A program made the translations under genes and the position numbers. From Theobroma cacao (taxonomy: Eukaryota > Streptophyta > Magnoliopsida > Malvales > Malvaceae), in the NCBI RefSeq assembly GCF_000208745.1, contig NC_030856.1:18370202-18434201 (forward strand): DNA of 64,000 nucleotides, given 5' to 3'. The notes under the pieces are model-generated. The model made no database searches, was not told the DNA's origin, and saw only the letters and a list, made by a program, of their open reading frames with translations. Of the stretch, positions 33,876 to 47,700 are shown in pieces; position 1 is the first letter of the stretch, and every line of letters begins with the position of its first letter.

Positions 33876-36800
33876 TGTCAAGCCCGACTCTACAATATAT
33901 TTATTATGCCATTCTTACATAAGAATGCACGTTTGCTTACTTGGGTATCTCAAATATCGTTAAAGGACGACAATGTACCAAATGGTATAATTAAGTTGAA
34001 TTAAGCCTCAAGCTAGTCCAAAATAGAGATTTTAAGATGAAATTGAGAATTTTAAAACCCTAGAATGACATAAAATGGTGATTCAGAGTTCGAGGACCGA
34101 TTTGGAGTCAAATTGGAATTTTCATGACCTAGGGGCAAAATGGTCATTTTGCCACCCGAGGTTAAGATCTGAGTGTTGGATGAAATTTTTGACTAAAATT
34201 GAGCATTTGGAGTATAATTTAAGTTTGAGAAGTGAAGAATTTTAATATGGGTATTTTTTTGAGCATAAGGGCAAAATAATCATTTTGTCACCCTAGGGGC
34301 AAAATTGTAATTTTACACCACAAAACACTTGTCCAGCACATGGATTTTACCGAATATTATCATGGATAATTGAGGAAATTTGAGTGGTGGAGAGAGATTG
34401 CTTAATGGGTAAGTATGACACATAGACCAATAGAATGGTGACATGTGTCAAATTCTCATCCATTTGTTATTTTTCTTATAAATTCACACAAAATCAGCCC
34501 ATTTCTCTTCATATGGCCGGCCAAAGGAAGAACAAAGCAAGAACAAAGGAAGAAAAAGGAAGAACAAAACCGTAGGTGGAAAATTCAAGGGAAAAGTGTG
34601 AAAATTCAAGGAAACAAGTGACAAAAGGTAAGATTTTTCAATTCTAGCTTGTGATCTACCTTTCCTATGCACTATTTTGCATTTTCCATGGTTGAATCAC
34701 AAGATATCATGAAGGATTCATGGCTGACCGAATTTAGAGAGAGAAGATTTGATGATTTATTTAGTTAGATTTTGAGATATTTTAGTGTTTTTAGTTGTTT
34801 AGTGTTGTGTAGCATGAAAAGACAACAAGAAAAATTCATTTTCTCCCATCACCCATCATTGGCCAAATTCTCCATGTAGAATATTGATGATGATTTTGAT
34901 TTTATTTCAAGTGATTTGGTTAGGAATTAGTGATTTATGGTGCGAGAATCGAGCTTGAAAAATTATAATGTTGATGCACCCACAATGGCCGAATTTTCCA
35001 AGAGAAAATGTAAGGATGATTTTGCCATATTTCAAGTTATTTAATATGTGTTTGATGATTTGGAGTATTGAGAGAAAAATGAAATTATTTGGAGTTAAAT
35101 TGGACGTATTGGTAAATTAATCGAGTGATAGATTGAATTAGGCCAATAACGTTTAATTTAGGTACACAATTGAATTTGTGTAGAACACTGTGTTTAGACA
35201 ATAATCTAAACAATTTGCATCCCATTTCATACATTAGTATAAAGGCTGAATTGGTTTTATAACAATTTAGCACAATGTAGTAAATGGCTTATTGTGCATT
35301 ATGTCTAGCTGGTGAGCATTCTAGCAAAAGTAAAGAGATAGTACCCGAGGATCAAGAATCGGAGTACTTGGAATTCGACTCCCGAAATAGTGAGTAACCT
35401 TATTATCGTCTTAATTATCTAAAGTATGTTTTTATTCGATTTTGTGAATTTTATAGAAAATGGGTTTAAACGGTTAATTTTTAGGTTTTATAAACAAAAT
35501 GTGTTTAAATGAAATGATTTTATAAATTTTCTTGAAATTAAATGATAGCTTTGAAAATAGAGTAATTGGAGACCACTTGATGTGTTATAAATTTATGGTT
35601 CTAATTGATTGGCTTATGATAATATTGGCATGAATGGTTGAATTGGTAAATATTTTGAAAATGTATGAATGGTTGATTTTCCTTGAGAGGCTATAAAATA
35701 AAATAATTGCCATGTCATGCTATTGCAAATTTTATTGTATGGTGGGTTATAAATTAGTCGCTATAATGGACGGGTTCCGTGGACCAACCTATTAGAGAGG
35801 CACAGTAACCCTATTATATTCATACCTCAATATGAGAGGCGCGGTTGGATAACTTCTGAGGCTAAAACTTTAGAGTTCAGTTTACGCCAAACCACCACGT
35901 GAGGGTGAACTCAGCCAACGTCAAGGAACGGCTATGTTTTCAAAATAAAAACATGATTTATGCGTACATAACTTTTTAATAGCCTTGGCGGACTCGATTG
36001 AGATAGCCCTCGATCAAGGTAACTGGGTATGAGAATGATTTTGGCACGAGCCAAAGTTTTAAGAAATTCATAAGCCATGTTGATTACTCGATTTACATGA
36101 ATTGATATTATTTGGTTGAAGCAAGTTGAAAGGTGATGAATTATAGTTTATTAAACTATTTTTTATATCTCCATTTACTCAACTTTTGATATTTTAGATG
36201 GCATTTGTTTACTCACTGGGATTATATAATCTCATCACCCTCATTTCCACCCATTTCAAGCTCAGAATAGGCTGTAAATAGCTGATTTCATTGAGGCTAC
36301 CATTGGATTTGCATCCTCCAAACTGTAGGTTGACAGTCTTCCTTACTTTTAGTTATTTGGAGGCCCATTAGTTATTGTAAATTAAATGAAATACTCTGGT
36401 TTACTGTTTTACAGTATGTATGAAGTTATTTTGCTTTTACACTGCTACAAAAAAATTATTTATGTATAACTCTAAAAATATTATTTTATAAGAAAATAGA
36501 ATATTTTATTGAATATATTTTTTATTTTTTTTATTATATCTAAATAATCATAATTTCTTTTTAAATGAAGGTTTTAGATGTTTAAACTTATTTTTGATTA
36601 TGAATTATGTGTTTTGTACTCCCATACTACATTTTTAGAGGATTTCGAGAATTTTGAGGAAATATGACCAAAATGCCCTTATGAGAAAAAATTGTTTTTC
36701 TATTGTTTTGATTTGGAAATAGTTTATAATCTCTCAAAACATAATTTTAGTGAATAATACTCACAGGGGAAGCGAAAAAAAAACTGATGTTAAGCCTTGC

Positions 36801-36889
36801 GAGGTTTCGATTGACATTTTGGGTAATGAATGTCTATCGGGACGTTGCGACGGTTGTCACGAGCTCGATGGGAGTTTTGGGTCGTGACA
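33876..36889 (+). mobile_element. 3' LTR of D (LTR-gamma, complete)
   Basis: TGTCAAGCCCGACTC to GGGTCGTGACA, 3014 bp, without the duplicated block of its partner. It can serve as reference for the gamma family in this window. Confidence 0.93.
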
Positions 36890-37130
36890 GATTGAAAGTT
36901 GATATAATGCCTAAACCAAGATTCTATGTTAAGAATGCCCAATGAGAGTGATGTGGCAGGACATGAGAACTTTGATTATTCACCCTATGTCGATTTGAAT
37001 TCGAGAAGGTAACATTGGAGGCCGAGGAAGAGATGCGGACAAAGTATTCCCACCTCTTTGATGCTTAGAGGTACATTACCTTATAGTTAAATTTAAATTC
37101 GGGGATCGAATTTTTGTTAGTGGGGGAGAA
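36890..37130 (+). mobile_element. Internal region of B, third part with pol tail and PPT
   Basis: After the duplicated GATTG, the frame at 37012-37068 reads TLEAEEEMRTKYSHLFDA and stops. This resembles the C-terminal end of pol in this gypsy group, compared with MTWEVEHQMRN in element C. A polypurine tract AGTGGGGGAGAA at 37119-37130 directly precedes the 3' LTR. Confidence 0.8.
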
Positions 37131-37604
37131 TGTGGGACCTCAACCCCTATAGGCTCATAACGAGGCATAGGCGTAATTACCCGAGCTAGGGGTAATTTCG
37201 TCATTTCGTCTAATAAGTTCCCAGAAAGAAGTTTTCTGATATTTAAGGTCTAAATAAGCATAAGACCAAATAAATGATGTATAATGATGAAAACATGAAG
37301 AAAACTAGATGTGGCAATAATTTTTGCAACATGGCCAAAATGGTCATTTTGCACCCCGAGTCAAAATTTTTAAGTTTTCATAAACTCAAGTATATTTAGA
37401 CCATTGTGGACTTGGGCTTAGTGTTAAAAGAGTAAAAAGATTTCACAGAGGATTAGAGAAGAACAAGCTAACTTGCCAAGGGCATTTTCGTAATTTCAAG
37501 TGGAATGGATCAGCTGGAGCTATAAATATCTTTTTCTTCCAGCACCTTTTCATTCTCCAGTAGCTTATTCTCCTTCTTCTTCTTCCATTTCACGTTGCTT
37601 CCAT
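37131..37604 (+). mobile_element. 3' LTR of B, left part
   Basis: TGTGGGACC to CGTTGCTTCCAT, including a TATA box at 37521-37528. It continues at 48535 after solo LTR E; the joined sequence corresponds to 10622-11100 of the 5' LTR. Confidence 0.93.
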
Positions 37605-38664
37605 TGTCAAGCCCAGCTCTACAATATGTTTATTATGCAATTCCTACATAAGAATGCATTTTTGCTTATTTGGGTACTTCGGAAATCATTAAAGGACGGT
37701 ATTGTACTAAATGGTACAACTAAGTTGATTTAAGCCTCGAACTAGTCCAAATAGAGATTTTAAAATGAAATTGAGAATTTTAAAACCCCAGAATGACTTA
37801 AAATGGTGATTCGGAGTTCGCGAACCGATTTGGAGTTAAATTGGAATTTTCATAACCTAGGGGCAAAATAGTCATTTTGCCACCTGAGGTTAAAAATGGG
37901 AATGTTGGAAGAACTTTTTGATCAAGATTGACTATTTAGAACATAATTTGAGTTTGAGAAGTCAAGAATTTTAATTTCAACATTTTTTCGAGGATAAGGG
38001 CAAAATAGTCATTTTGCCATCCAGGGGCAAAATTGTAATTTTACACCACCCAACACTTGTCCAGCACATGGATTTTACCCAAGATTATCATGGATAATTG
38101 AGGAAATTTAAGTGGTGGAGAGAGATTGCTTAATGGGTAAGTATGACACATGGACCAATGGAATGGTGACATGTGTCAAATTCTCATCCATTTATTATTT
38201 TCCTTATAAATTAGCACAAAATCAGCCCATTTCTCTTCATATGGCCGGCCAAAGGAAGAACAAAGCGAGAACAAAGGAATAAAAAGGAAGAACAAAACCC
38301 TAGGTGGAAAATTCAAGGGAAAAGTGTGAAAATTCAAAGAAACAAGTGACAAAAGGTAAGATTTTTCAATTCGAGCTTGTGATCTACCTTTCCTATGCAT
38401 TATTTTGCATTTTCCATGGTTGAATCACAAGATATCATGAAGGATTCATGGCTGACCGAATTTAGAGAGAGAAGATTTGATGATTTATTTGGTTTTTGAG
38501 ATATTTTAGTGTTTTTAGTTGTTTAGTATTATGTAGCATGAAAAGCCAACAAGAAAAATTCATTTTCTCCCATCACTCATCATTGGCCGAATTCTCCATG
38601 TAGAATATTGGTGATGATTTTGATTTTATTTCAAGTGATTTGGTTAGTAATTAGTGATTTATGA

Positions 38665-41308
38665 TGTCACGACCCGGAACCTCCCTCAAGCCCATGACAA
38701 CCGCCGCGACATCCCGACTAACACTCATTACCTAGAATGCCAATCGGAACCCTGCAAGGCTTACATATCAGTTTTAAACAATTTCCAGTCATTTTCAGCT
38801 CAAGTAAATCAAAAGACAAAAATATAGCATTTTTTTATATAAAACAATATTTATAGAAACACATGTAAGTAATCTTTTGTAACTTAGAAGTAAAATAAAT
38901 TCATACATACAATAATTTACAAAGCTATAATGTACAATAATAATTACAATGACAAGTGGCCCATAAACACACCAAGTGTTGGTGATAGTAACCTAATGTC
39001 TGTGAGATAGAGGGGTCAACTGAAATCCTCAACAAAATCGAGTATCTACAAGCTACCACAGGCTTAAAATATTTGGAAAGGAGGTGGGTGAGATTTTGCA
39101 ATCCCAATGAGTAAACAGACATTATCATAAATATCTAAAGGCGAGTAAAATGGAGGCAAGTTTAAACAACAAATCACAAACCATTTCATAAGGTTTTCAA
39201 TTTATTTCTTAAACCATAAAATATTTGTAATTTACCAAAACAGTTGTTAAGGCTTATGACTTTTATTAAAAACATGGCTCAAGCCAAAAACTAATCCTCG
39301 GGGATACCTTGGCTGAGGCATCTAACCGAGTTCGCCAAGGTTGTTAAGATATTTACATGTTAAACACATGTTAGTTTTGAAAACAAGCCGTTCCTTGGCG
39401 TTGGCTGAGTTACACATTCACGTGGGGGTTCGACGTGAAGTGAGCTCTAACACTACCCCGGGAGTTACCCTCCTCGCCTCTACAATTTGAGTAACTATAT
39501 AATCGGGGTTACCGTGCCCCTCTCATAGGCAGTCCACGGAAAGCCGCCACTGCAGTGACTAAACCCACCAATTTTAATAAAATTTTGACAATATAACGTG
39601 ACTTTTATTTATTTACCCAGCCTGCATGGTAAAGACAACTTACATAAATTTCCAATGCAATTATAAAATATAGCCACATATACTCATATATCATAAGCCA
39701 TTCATAGGAAAATATATTTTTCAAGACAATTGGCAGCCTCCAATTACTCAATTTCATGATTAAAAATTTCTTATTTTAGATAAGCAACACAATGAATTTA
39801 TTTGNNNNNNNNNNNNNNNNNNNNNNNNNNNNNNNNNNNNNNNNNNNNNNNNNNNNNNNNNNNNNNNNNNNNNNNNNNNNNNNNNNNNNNNNNNNNNNNN
39901 NNNNNNNNNNNNNNNNNNNNNNNNNNNNNNNNNNNNNNNNNNNNNNNNNNNNNNNNNNNNNNNNNNNNNNNNNNNNNNNNNNNNNNNNNNNNNNNNNNNN
40001 NNNNNNNNNNNNNNNNNNNNNNNNNNNNNNNNNNNNNNNNNNNNNNNNNNNNNNNNNNNNNNNNNNNNNNNNNNNNNNNNNNNNNNNNNNNNNNNNNNNN
40101 NNNNNNNNNNNNNNNNNNNNNNNNNNNNNNNNNNNNNNNNNNNNNNNNNNNNNNNNNNNNNNNNNNNNNNNNNNNNNNNNNNNNNNNNNNNNNNNNNNNN
40201 NNNNNNNNNCACTTTGTTTTTCTATCACATTTAACCATTTTTCATCATTTTCTCTTCATTTCTCTTAGAATAAAAATCAGTTCATCATCATTGTACATCA
40301 ATGCATATTCGGCCAAGGGTGGGTATTGTGAGAATTTCATGCTTTCTTGCCCAATTTGATTTCTATACACATTTAACTAACTAAAACTACTAATTTAACT
40401 AAGAATCAAAACCTAAAAATTTCAAAATCTCTCCCCTTGAAATTCGGCCAGCCCTTGGTTTCACTTTTTGATCTCTCTCCTCAAGCATGCTAAATGGAAA
40501 TAAAGGCATAGGAAAGGTAGAAATCAAGCTAAAGTCAAAAAATCTTACCGTTAGACGCGTAAACGGAAGAAAAACGCGATTTCCCCTTTGAATTTTCTAG
40601 TTTTCCTTTGGTTTTTCCCTTTTCTTCCTTTCCTCTCTATTTTCTCTCTTGTTCTCTCCTTATGGCCGGCCATCACCTGATGTGGTGTTTAAATGAGCTG
40701 ATTTTCCATTAAAATAATATTAAATAATTAAAAAGTGCCATGTGTCACTTTTCCATTGGCCCATTTTTAAAATTTCATCCTTTAAACTTCAATTTTTCAC
40801 CGCTTAAAGTACCATAGTTATTCATACCAAAAATAAATAAATCCTATGATTTTGACAAGTTTTGGGCGGTGAAAATTACGATTTTTACCTCGGAGTGACA
40901 AAATTACCGTTTTGCCCCTATGTTCCGAAAATTGCTAAAATTGAAAATTTTCACTTCCTATCATTAAATTAAACTCCAAATAGTTAATCTTGGTAAAAAA
41001 TTTCACTCGATGATCAAATTATTATCTTAGGTGGCAAAATGACGATTTTACCCCTGAACATCAAAATTTTCAATTTTTCCCAAATGAGCCCTCGAACTCC
41101 GAACAATCATTTTTAGTCATTCTTGGACTGTAAAATATTAAATTTCATCTTACGATTCCTATTTGAACTAGTTCGAGGTTAAATCAACTCAAGTGTACCG
41201 TTAGGTACAATACCGGGTTTCGTCTATTCTTAGGAACTTTCCTAACATAATAACATGCTACTCAGTGCATGTATGTCATGACATGTGTTTATAGGGTCGG
41301 CTTTTACA
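38665..41308 (-). mobile_element. Antisense solo LTR-beta with assembly gap
   Basis: It reads TGTCACGACCCGG at the left and CTTTTACA at the right, the reverse complement of the beta LTR of element C. Flanks are TATGA (38660-38664) and TATGG (41309-41313), a target duplication with one difference; other gamma LTRs have TATGG here. Bases 39805-40209 are N. No internal region is present. Confidence 0.9.
39805..40209. other. Assembly gap (405 N)
   Basis: A run of N in the antisense beta LTR. ORFs that span it in all frames are artefacts of translating N as unknown residues. Confidence 0.99.
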
Positions 41309-43997
41309 TATGGTGTGAGAATCAAGCTTGAAAAATTATAATGTTGATGCACCCACGATGATCGAATTTTCCAAGAGAAAATGTGAGGATGATTTTGCCA
41401 TATTTCAAGTTATTTAATTTGTGTTTGATGATTTGGAGTATTAGGAGAAAAATGAAATTATTTGGAGTTGAATTGAACGTATTGGCCAATTAATCGAGTG
41501 ATAGATCGAATTAGGCCAATATCGTTTAATTTAGGTACACAATTGAATTTGTGTAGAACACCGTGTTTAGACAATAATCCAAACAATTTGCATCCCATTT
41601 CATACATTAGTATAAAGGTTGAATTGGTTTTATAACAATTTAGCACAATGTAGTAAATGGCTTATTGTGCATTATGTCTAGGTGGTGAGCATTATGGAAA
41701 AAGTAAATAGATAGTACCCGAGGATCAAGAATCGGAGCACTTGAAATTTGACTCCCGAAATAGTGAGTAACCTTATCATCATCTTGATTATTTGAAGTGA
41801 ATTTTAATTCGTTTTTGTGATTTTATGGAAAATGAGTTTAAATGATAAATTTTTGGTTTTATAAACAAAATGTGTTTAAATGAAATGATTTTATAAATTG
41901 TCTTGAAATTGAATGATGGTTTTGAAAATAGAGTAATTGGAGACCACTTGATGTGTTATAAATTTATAGTTCTAATTGATTGGCTTATGATATTATTGGC
42001 ATGAATGGTTGAATTGGTAAATGTGTTGAAAATGTATGAACTGTTGATTTGGCTTGAAAGGCTATAAAATAAAATAATTGCCATGTCATGCTATTGCAAA
42101 TTTTATTTTATGGTGGGTTATAAATTAGTCGTTGCAGTGGACGGGTTCCGTGGACCAGCCTATTAGAAGGGCACGGTAACCCTATTATATTTGTCAACCC
42201 CGACCTTACAGAATACTTGCCATGTCATTAATTTGATTAACAATATGCTTGCACACTTGGAAAGCCCCGAAAAATCGTTAAAAGATGGCAATGTACCAAA
42301 TGGTACAATTAAGTTGAATCAAGCCTCGAACTAGTCCAAATAAAGATTTTAAGATGAAATTGAAAATTTTAAATTCTCAGAATGACTTAAAATGGTGATT
42401 CGGAGTTCGTGGACCGATTTGGGGTCAAATTAGAATTTTCATGAACTAGGGGCGAAATGGTCATTTTGCCACTCGAGGTTAAGATGTGAGTGTTTGATGA
42501 AATTTTTGACTAAGATTGATCATTTTGTGTATAATTTGAGTTTGAAAAGTGAAGAATTTTAATTTCGACATTTTTTCGAGCATAGGGGTAAAATAGTCAT
42601 TTTACCACCTCAAGGGCAAAATTGTAATTTTACACCACCCAACACTTGTCCAGCACATGGATATTACCCAAAATTATCATGGATAATTGAGGAAATTTAA
42701 GTGGTGGAGAGAGATTTCTTAATGACTAAGTATGACACATGGACCAATGGAATGGTGACATGTGTCAAATTGTGAGACCCCAACCTCTATAGTCTTGTAA
42801 CTAAGCATAGATATAATAATACGAGCCAGGGGTAGTTTCGGCATTTTCTCTAATAAGCTCCCAAAAGAAAGTTTTATGATATTTTAAGGTCTAAATAGGC
42901 ATAAGACTGCATAAATGATATGTACTGATGAAAACACGAAGAAAACTAGAAATGACAATAATTTTCACAACCGGGGCAAAATGGTCATTTTGCACCTGAG
43001 TCAAAATTTTTAAAATTTTCATAAACCCGAGTATGTTTAGACCATTATGGACCTTGACCCAGTGTCAAAAGAGCAAAAAGATTGCACAAAGGGTTGCATG
43101 AGAACAAGCTAACTAGTCAAGGCCATTTTTGTAATTTTAAGGGAATGGATAAGATTGGCTATAAATATCTTTCTTCTAGTAGCTTCTTCTCCCATTTTTC
43201 CAGCAGCTTGTCTTATTCTTCTTCTTCCCTCTCACGTTTCTTCAAAACTCCATGGAAGCTTGATATAGAGCTTGCATAATTTTCTCTCTCTAGCTCTAGT
43301 TTTCGTACCTTTGAGCCCTTTTGACTAGAACTCTTTAATTTTTTCACTCTCTCACTTCAAAACCTTTGATAAAGCTTATTTCCAGACTTACTCTCACTAG
43401 TTGGGCGTTATAGAGAGAGAAAGAGAGAATTACCCAATTTATTTGGAAGCTATTGGAAGAGAATTCAACTACAAAGGAACCCTAGGGTGAGTGATAAACC
43501 AAGCTTGATTTTTAGCTGTGAATAATGGCTAGTAATTTAGATTAAGAGCTGTTTTATTGTTGAGTATGTTCATTACTTTTTAAGTGATTAAGATAGTGAA
43601 CATAGATAGCCATTTAATGTGGCAATTGAAAGCTAGCTAAAAGATAGCTTTTAGGGTTCATAGTGTGTGAATTGACCTATTGTTTATGCTAATGTGATCC
43701 TAGGTTCTAATAAAGTCCCATCCTTCCAATTGGATCATTAGGGGAATTAGAGTAAACTAAAGGCTTAACAATAAACTGGTGAGTGGACTGCCTTCAAAAC
43801 TTGTTTTGGGGATATAATGTATTTGCCAAACATTTGAATGAATTATCAAGCATTTCATGAAAACAAGTGCCTTGGGAACAAGCTTTTGATAGATTGTCTC
43901 CATGTTGTGACATGTGACTATTATTGATTTATGCACTACCACATTGTGTTGATATATATGTATGTGAATACATTGTTGTGTAATGATATTGATTCGG

Positions 43998-44126
43998 CTA
44001 TGTGTGAGTAGGGATTGCGCATAAGCCGATGATGACCTGATTATGTACGAGTAGGGAGTGCGCATAACCCGGTGATGACCCGACCATGTGCGAGTAGGGA
44101 GTGCGCATGAGTTGGTAATGATGATG
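43998..44126. repeat. 43-bp minisatellite in alpha LTR of F
   Basis: Three units starting near 43998, 44041 and 44084, with the same core as at 11871. Confidence 0.88.
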
Positions 44127-44325
44127 ATGGGTATACATATACATATATACATATGTAAATATGTGTGATATAGGAAATTAATGAGTAATGGTATATGGTT
44201 GTAATGCATGTGAAACTTGACATGTTAAATTGTGGAAAATTGTTATGCGTTTCATGTTGGTTTGGACATTTCAGCAGGTTGGTTTTTCTTTAGGAAGAAG
44301 GGAAAATTTTTCATTGGTGCCCTGT

Positions 44326-44722
44326 TTCTCGCTGCAGCGAGAATCATTTTCATTACAACAAGAAACTCTCGGGTTTGGAGGGGTAGATTGGGCGAAAACT
44401 CGCTGCAGCGAGCATGCATTTTCGCTGCAGCGAGAAACTTTCTGTTTTTGGGTTGCAATATCGCTACAGCAAGATTGAATCTCGCTGCAGCGAGAAACTT
44501 TCTGTTTCTGGGTTACAATTTCGCTGCAGCGAAAAACTTTCTGTTTTGTCTCCTATCTTGTCCAATTGCTGCTCTATTTTTCACTTCTTTGCTACCATAT
44601 CTGAGCATGGACTTCCAACATTAAGGATTACATGAGTTAAGTTTAAAATGAGGAGGTTTAGTGAGAAACTCTCGGCCAGTTGAGAAACCCTCGTTTCGCT
44701 GCAATGAAAATTCATTCTCGCT
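44326..44722. repeat. Palindrome array in alpha LTR of F
   Basis: The largest array here. There is a perfect TTCTCGCTGCAGCGAGAA at 44326-44343 and further near-perfect copies at about 44400, 44422, 44477 and 44519. Spacers such as AACTTTCTGTTTTTGGGTTGC are themselves repeated, so the array has grown by spacer-plus-palindrome units of about 55-60 bp. Two decayed half-copies stand at 44693-44722. Confidence 0.9.
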
Positions 44723-47700
44723 ATGCATAGCAAGGGGAGCCAAGGGATTAAAGGAATTTTCATAACCTAGGGGCAAAATAGTCATTTTTCCACCTGAGGT
44801 TAAAAATGGGAAAGTTGGAAAAAGTTTTTTATCAAAATTGACTATTTAGAACATAATTTGAGTTTAAGAAGTGAAGAATTTTAATTTCGACATTTTTTCG
44901 AGCATAGGGGTAAAATAGTCATTTTCCCACCCTAGGGGAAAAATTGTAATTTTACACCACCCAACACTTGTCCAGTACATGGATTTTACCCAATATTATC
45001 ATGGATAATTGAAAAAATTTAAGTGGTGGATAGGGATTTCTTAATGGCTAAGTATGACACATGGACCAATGGAATGGTGACATGTGTCAAATTCTCATTC
45101 ATTTATTATTTTCCTTATAAATTAACATAAAATCAGCCCATTTCTCTTCATATGGCCGGCCAAAGGAAGAGCAAAAAAGAACAAAGGAAGAAAAGAAGAA
45201 CAAGAACCCTAGGTGGAAAAATTCAAGGGAAAATTGGTGAAAATTCAAGGAAACAAGTGAAAAAGCTTGAGATCTACCTTTCCCATGCATCCTTTTTCAT
45301 TTTCCATGATTGAATCATATGAAATCATGATGAATCCCTTACTGGCCGAACATGGGGGGAGGAGTTTTGATGCTTGATTTGGTTAGATTTCAATGAACTT
45401 TAGTGTTTTTAGTTAGTTTGTTAGTGATGTGTAGCATGAAAAGCCAACAAGAAAAATTCATTTTCTTCCATCAGCCATCATAGGCCGAATTTTCCATGTA
45501 GAGTGTGGATGGTGCGTTTGATTTTATTTCAAGTGAATTGGTTAGGAAATGATGAATTTCGGTGAGAAAATCAAGTAGGAAAAATTATAGTATTGATGCA
45601 CCCACCATGGCCGAAATTCCCAAGAGAAAATGTGAAGATGATTTTGCTAATTTTTATGCTATTGGAATTGTGTTTGATGGTTTGGTGAATTGGAAGAAAA
45701 ATGGAGTTAATTGGAGTTGAATTGGCCAATTAATTAAGTGATAAATCGAATTAGGCCAACACCGTGTTTAGACGATAATTCGAATAATTTGCATTCCATA
45801 TCATGCATCCATATAGTTTTATAGCGGTTTAGCACTAATGTGGTAAATTGCTTGATTGTGCCTTATGTCTAGGTGGTGAATCCTCCAATAAGGGCAAAGA
45901 AGTTGTACCCGAGGATCGATAGTCGGAGTACTCTAAAAATTTGACTCCCAAAATAGTGAGTAACCTTACTATCGTCTTAATTATCTAAAGTGGTTTTATC
46001 CAATTTTGTGGATTTTATGGAAAATGAATTAAATGATTAATTTTTTGATTTTATAAACAAAATGTGATTTAATGAAAAGATTTTATAAATTGTCTTGAAA
46101 TTGAATGATGGTTTGAAAATAGAGTAATTGGAGACTATTTTTGTGTGTTGTAAATTCATGATTCGAATTGATTGGCCTATGGCAATATTGGCATGAATGG
46201 TTGATTTGATAAATGTGTCGGAAACGTATAAATTGTTGATTTGCTTTGAAAGGTTGTAAAATAAAATAATTGTCATATCATGCTATTGCAAATTTTATTG
46301 TATGGTGGGTTTAGCTTGTTGCAGTGGGTTAGGTTTTCTGTGGACTAGCCTATTAGAGGGGCACGAAATCTCGTTATATTTTAGCTCGATTGGAGAGGCG
46401 AGTAGGGTAATTCCCGAGGTATAACTTTAGAGTTTCACTTCACGCAAAACCACCACGTGAGGGTGAACTCAGCCAACACCAAGGAACGACTATGTTTTCA
46501 AAATAAAAAAACATGATTTATACGTATATGACTTTTTAATAGCCTTGGCAGACTTAGTTTGGGATAGCCCTCAGCCAAGGTATCCCTGATAACTGAGTAT
46601 GAGAATAATATTTGGCATGAGCCAAGTTTTAAGAAATTCTTAAGCCATGTTGATTACTCGATTTAAATGAATTGATTTTATTTGGTTGAAATGAGTTGGA
46701 ATGTGATAAATTACAATATGATGATTTATTTTATCTGTCTCCATTTACTCAATTTTAGATATTTTAGATGGTATTTGTTTGCTCACTGGGATTATATAAT
46801 CTCACCACCCTCCTTTTCAACCCTTTCAGGTCCAGGATAGTCGGTAAATAGCTCATTTCGTTGAGGGCTACAGTTGGACTTGCATCCTCAAAAACTGTAA
46901 GTTTACCACTTTTGATACTTTTAGTCGTTCGTGGGCCCATGTGTCACTGTAAATTAAATCTTATGCTTTGGTTATCTGTATTACAGTATGTATGAATTTA
47001 TTTAGCTTTTGCACTACAAAAATTATTTATCGGTAACTTTATAAATATTGTTTTATAAGAAAATATAATATTTTATTAAATATTTTTATTATATTCAAAT
47101 AGTTATAATTTCACTTTAAATGAATGTTTTAGATATCAAAACTTATTTTAGATTATGAAATATGTGTTTTCCACTTGCATACTACATTTTTAGCTGGTTT
47201 CGAGACTTTTAAGGAAAAATGACCAAAATGCCATTGTGAGACAGAAATAATTTTTTTATTGATTTAAGTTGGAAATAGCTTAAAATCTTTTAGAACATGA
47301 TATTTGGCAATGGTTACTCACAGGGGAAATGTGAAACTGATATTAAAGCCTTGCGAAGTTCCAGTTAACATTTCGGGTAATGAGTGTTGATCGGGATACT
47401 GCGACAGTTGTCATGGGTTCAAGGGGAGTATCGGGTCGTGACAATATTCGTACCTTAGTATGAGAGGCATGGTTGGATAACTCCTGAGGCTAAAACTTTA
47501 GATTTCACTTCATGCCAAACCACCACGTGAGGGTGAACTCAGCCAACTCCAAGGAACGGCTTTGTTTTCAAAATAAAAACATGATTTATGCGTACATAAC
47601 TTTTGAAGAGCCTTGGCAGACTCGGTTGGGATAGCCCTCGATCAAGGTATCCCTGATAACTGGGTATGAGAATAATTTTGGCAAGAGCCAAAGTTTTAAG

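Larger units (their letters stand above)
26474..36889 (+). mobile_element. Element D: LARD-like non-autonomous LTR retrotransposon
   Basis: It is flanked by an exact GATTG duplication (26469-26473 and 36890-36894). LTR-gamma copies lie at 26474-29955 and 33876-36889. A primer site is at 29963-29975 and a polypurine tract at 33862-33869. The 3.9 kb between them has no gag-pol apart from traces: MPPMTRASVRKI near 30242 and a tail resembling the pol end (GAAGTCGAGCATTAGATGAG) near 33780. This fits a large retrotransposon derivative that needs proteins in trans. It inserted into the internal region of B. Confidence 0.92.
42771..44722 (+). mobile_element. LTR-alpha left part inside element F
   Basis: TGTGAGACCCC start, TATA box at 43160-43167, minisatellite 43998-44126 and palindrome cluster 44326-44722. 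It breaks off at ATTCTCGCT, so the terminal block with GGGCTGTGACA is missing. The small ORFs at 43757-44209 and 44232-44624 are translations of these repeats. Confidence 0.88.
42192..47443 (+). mobile_element. Element F: rearranged gamma-type element
   Basis: It starts TGTCAACCCCGACC at 42192 and ends GGGTCGTGACA at 47443, with an exact ATATT duplication (42187-42191 and 47444-47448). Parts are gamma LTR start 42192-42770, alpha LTR 42771-44722, a 36-bp piece of the LARD-type internal region 44720-44755, and gamma LTR 44753-47443 lacking its first 240 bp or so. This is the layout expected if an alpha element inserted in the 5' LTR and later deletions removed nearly everything up to the 3' LTR. 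Confidence 0.85.

Noticed and set aside
39760..40359. Several ORFs of about 150-185 codons around 39800-40210
   Set aside because: They consist of the run of N translated as unknown residues.
43757..44209. 150-codon minus-strand ORF
   Set aside because: It reads through the 43-bp minisatellite, whose unit length is not a multiple of three but stays open by chance. The matching stretch in other LTR copies is interrupted.
44232..44624. 130-codon plus-strand ORF with recurring Ala-Ala-Arg-Asn
   Set aside because: It is the translated palindrome array of LTR-alpha; the repeated residues follow from the repeated DNA.
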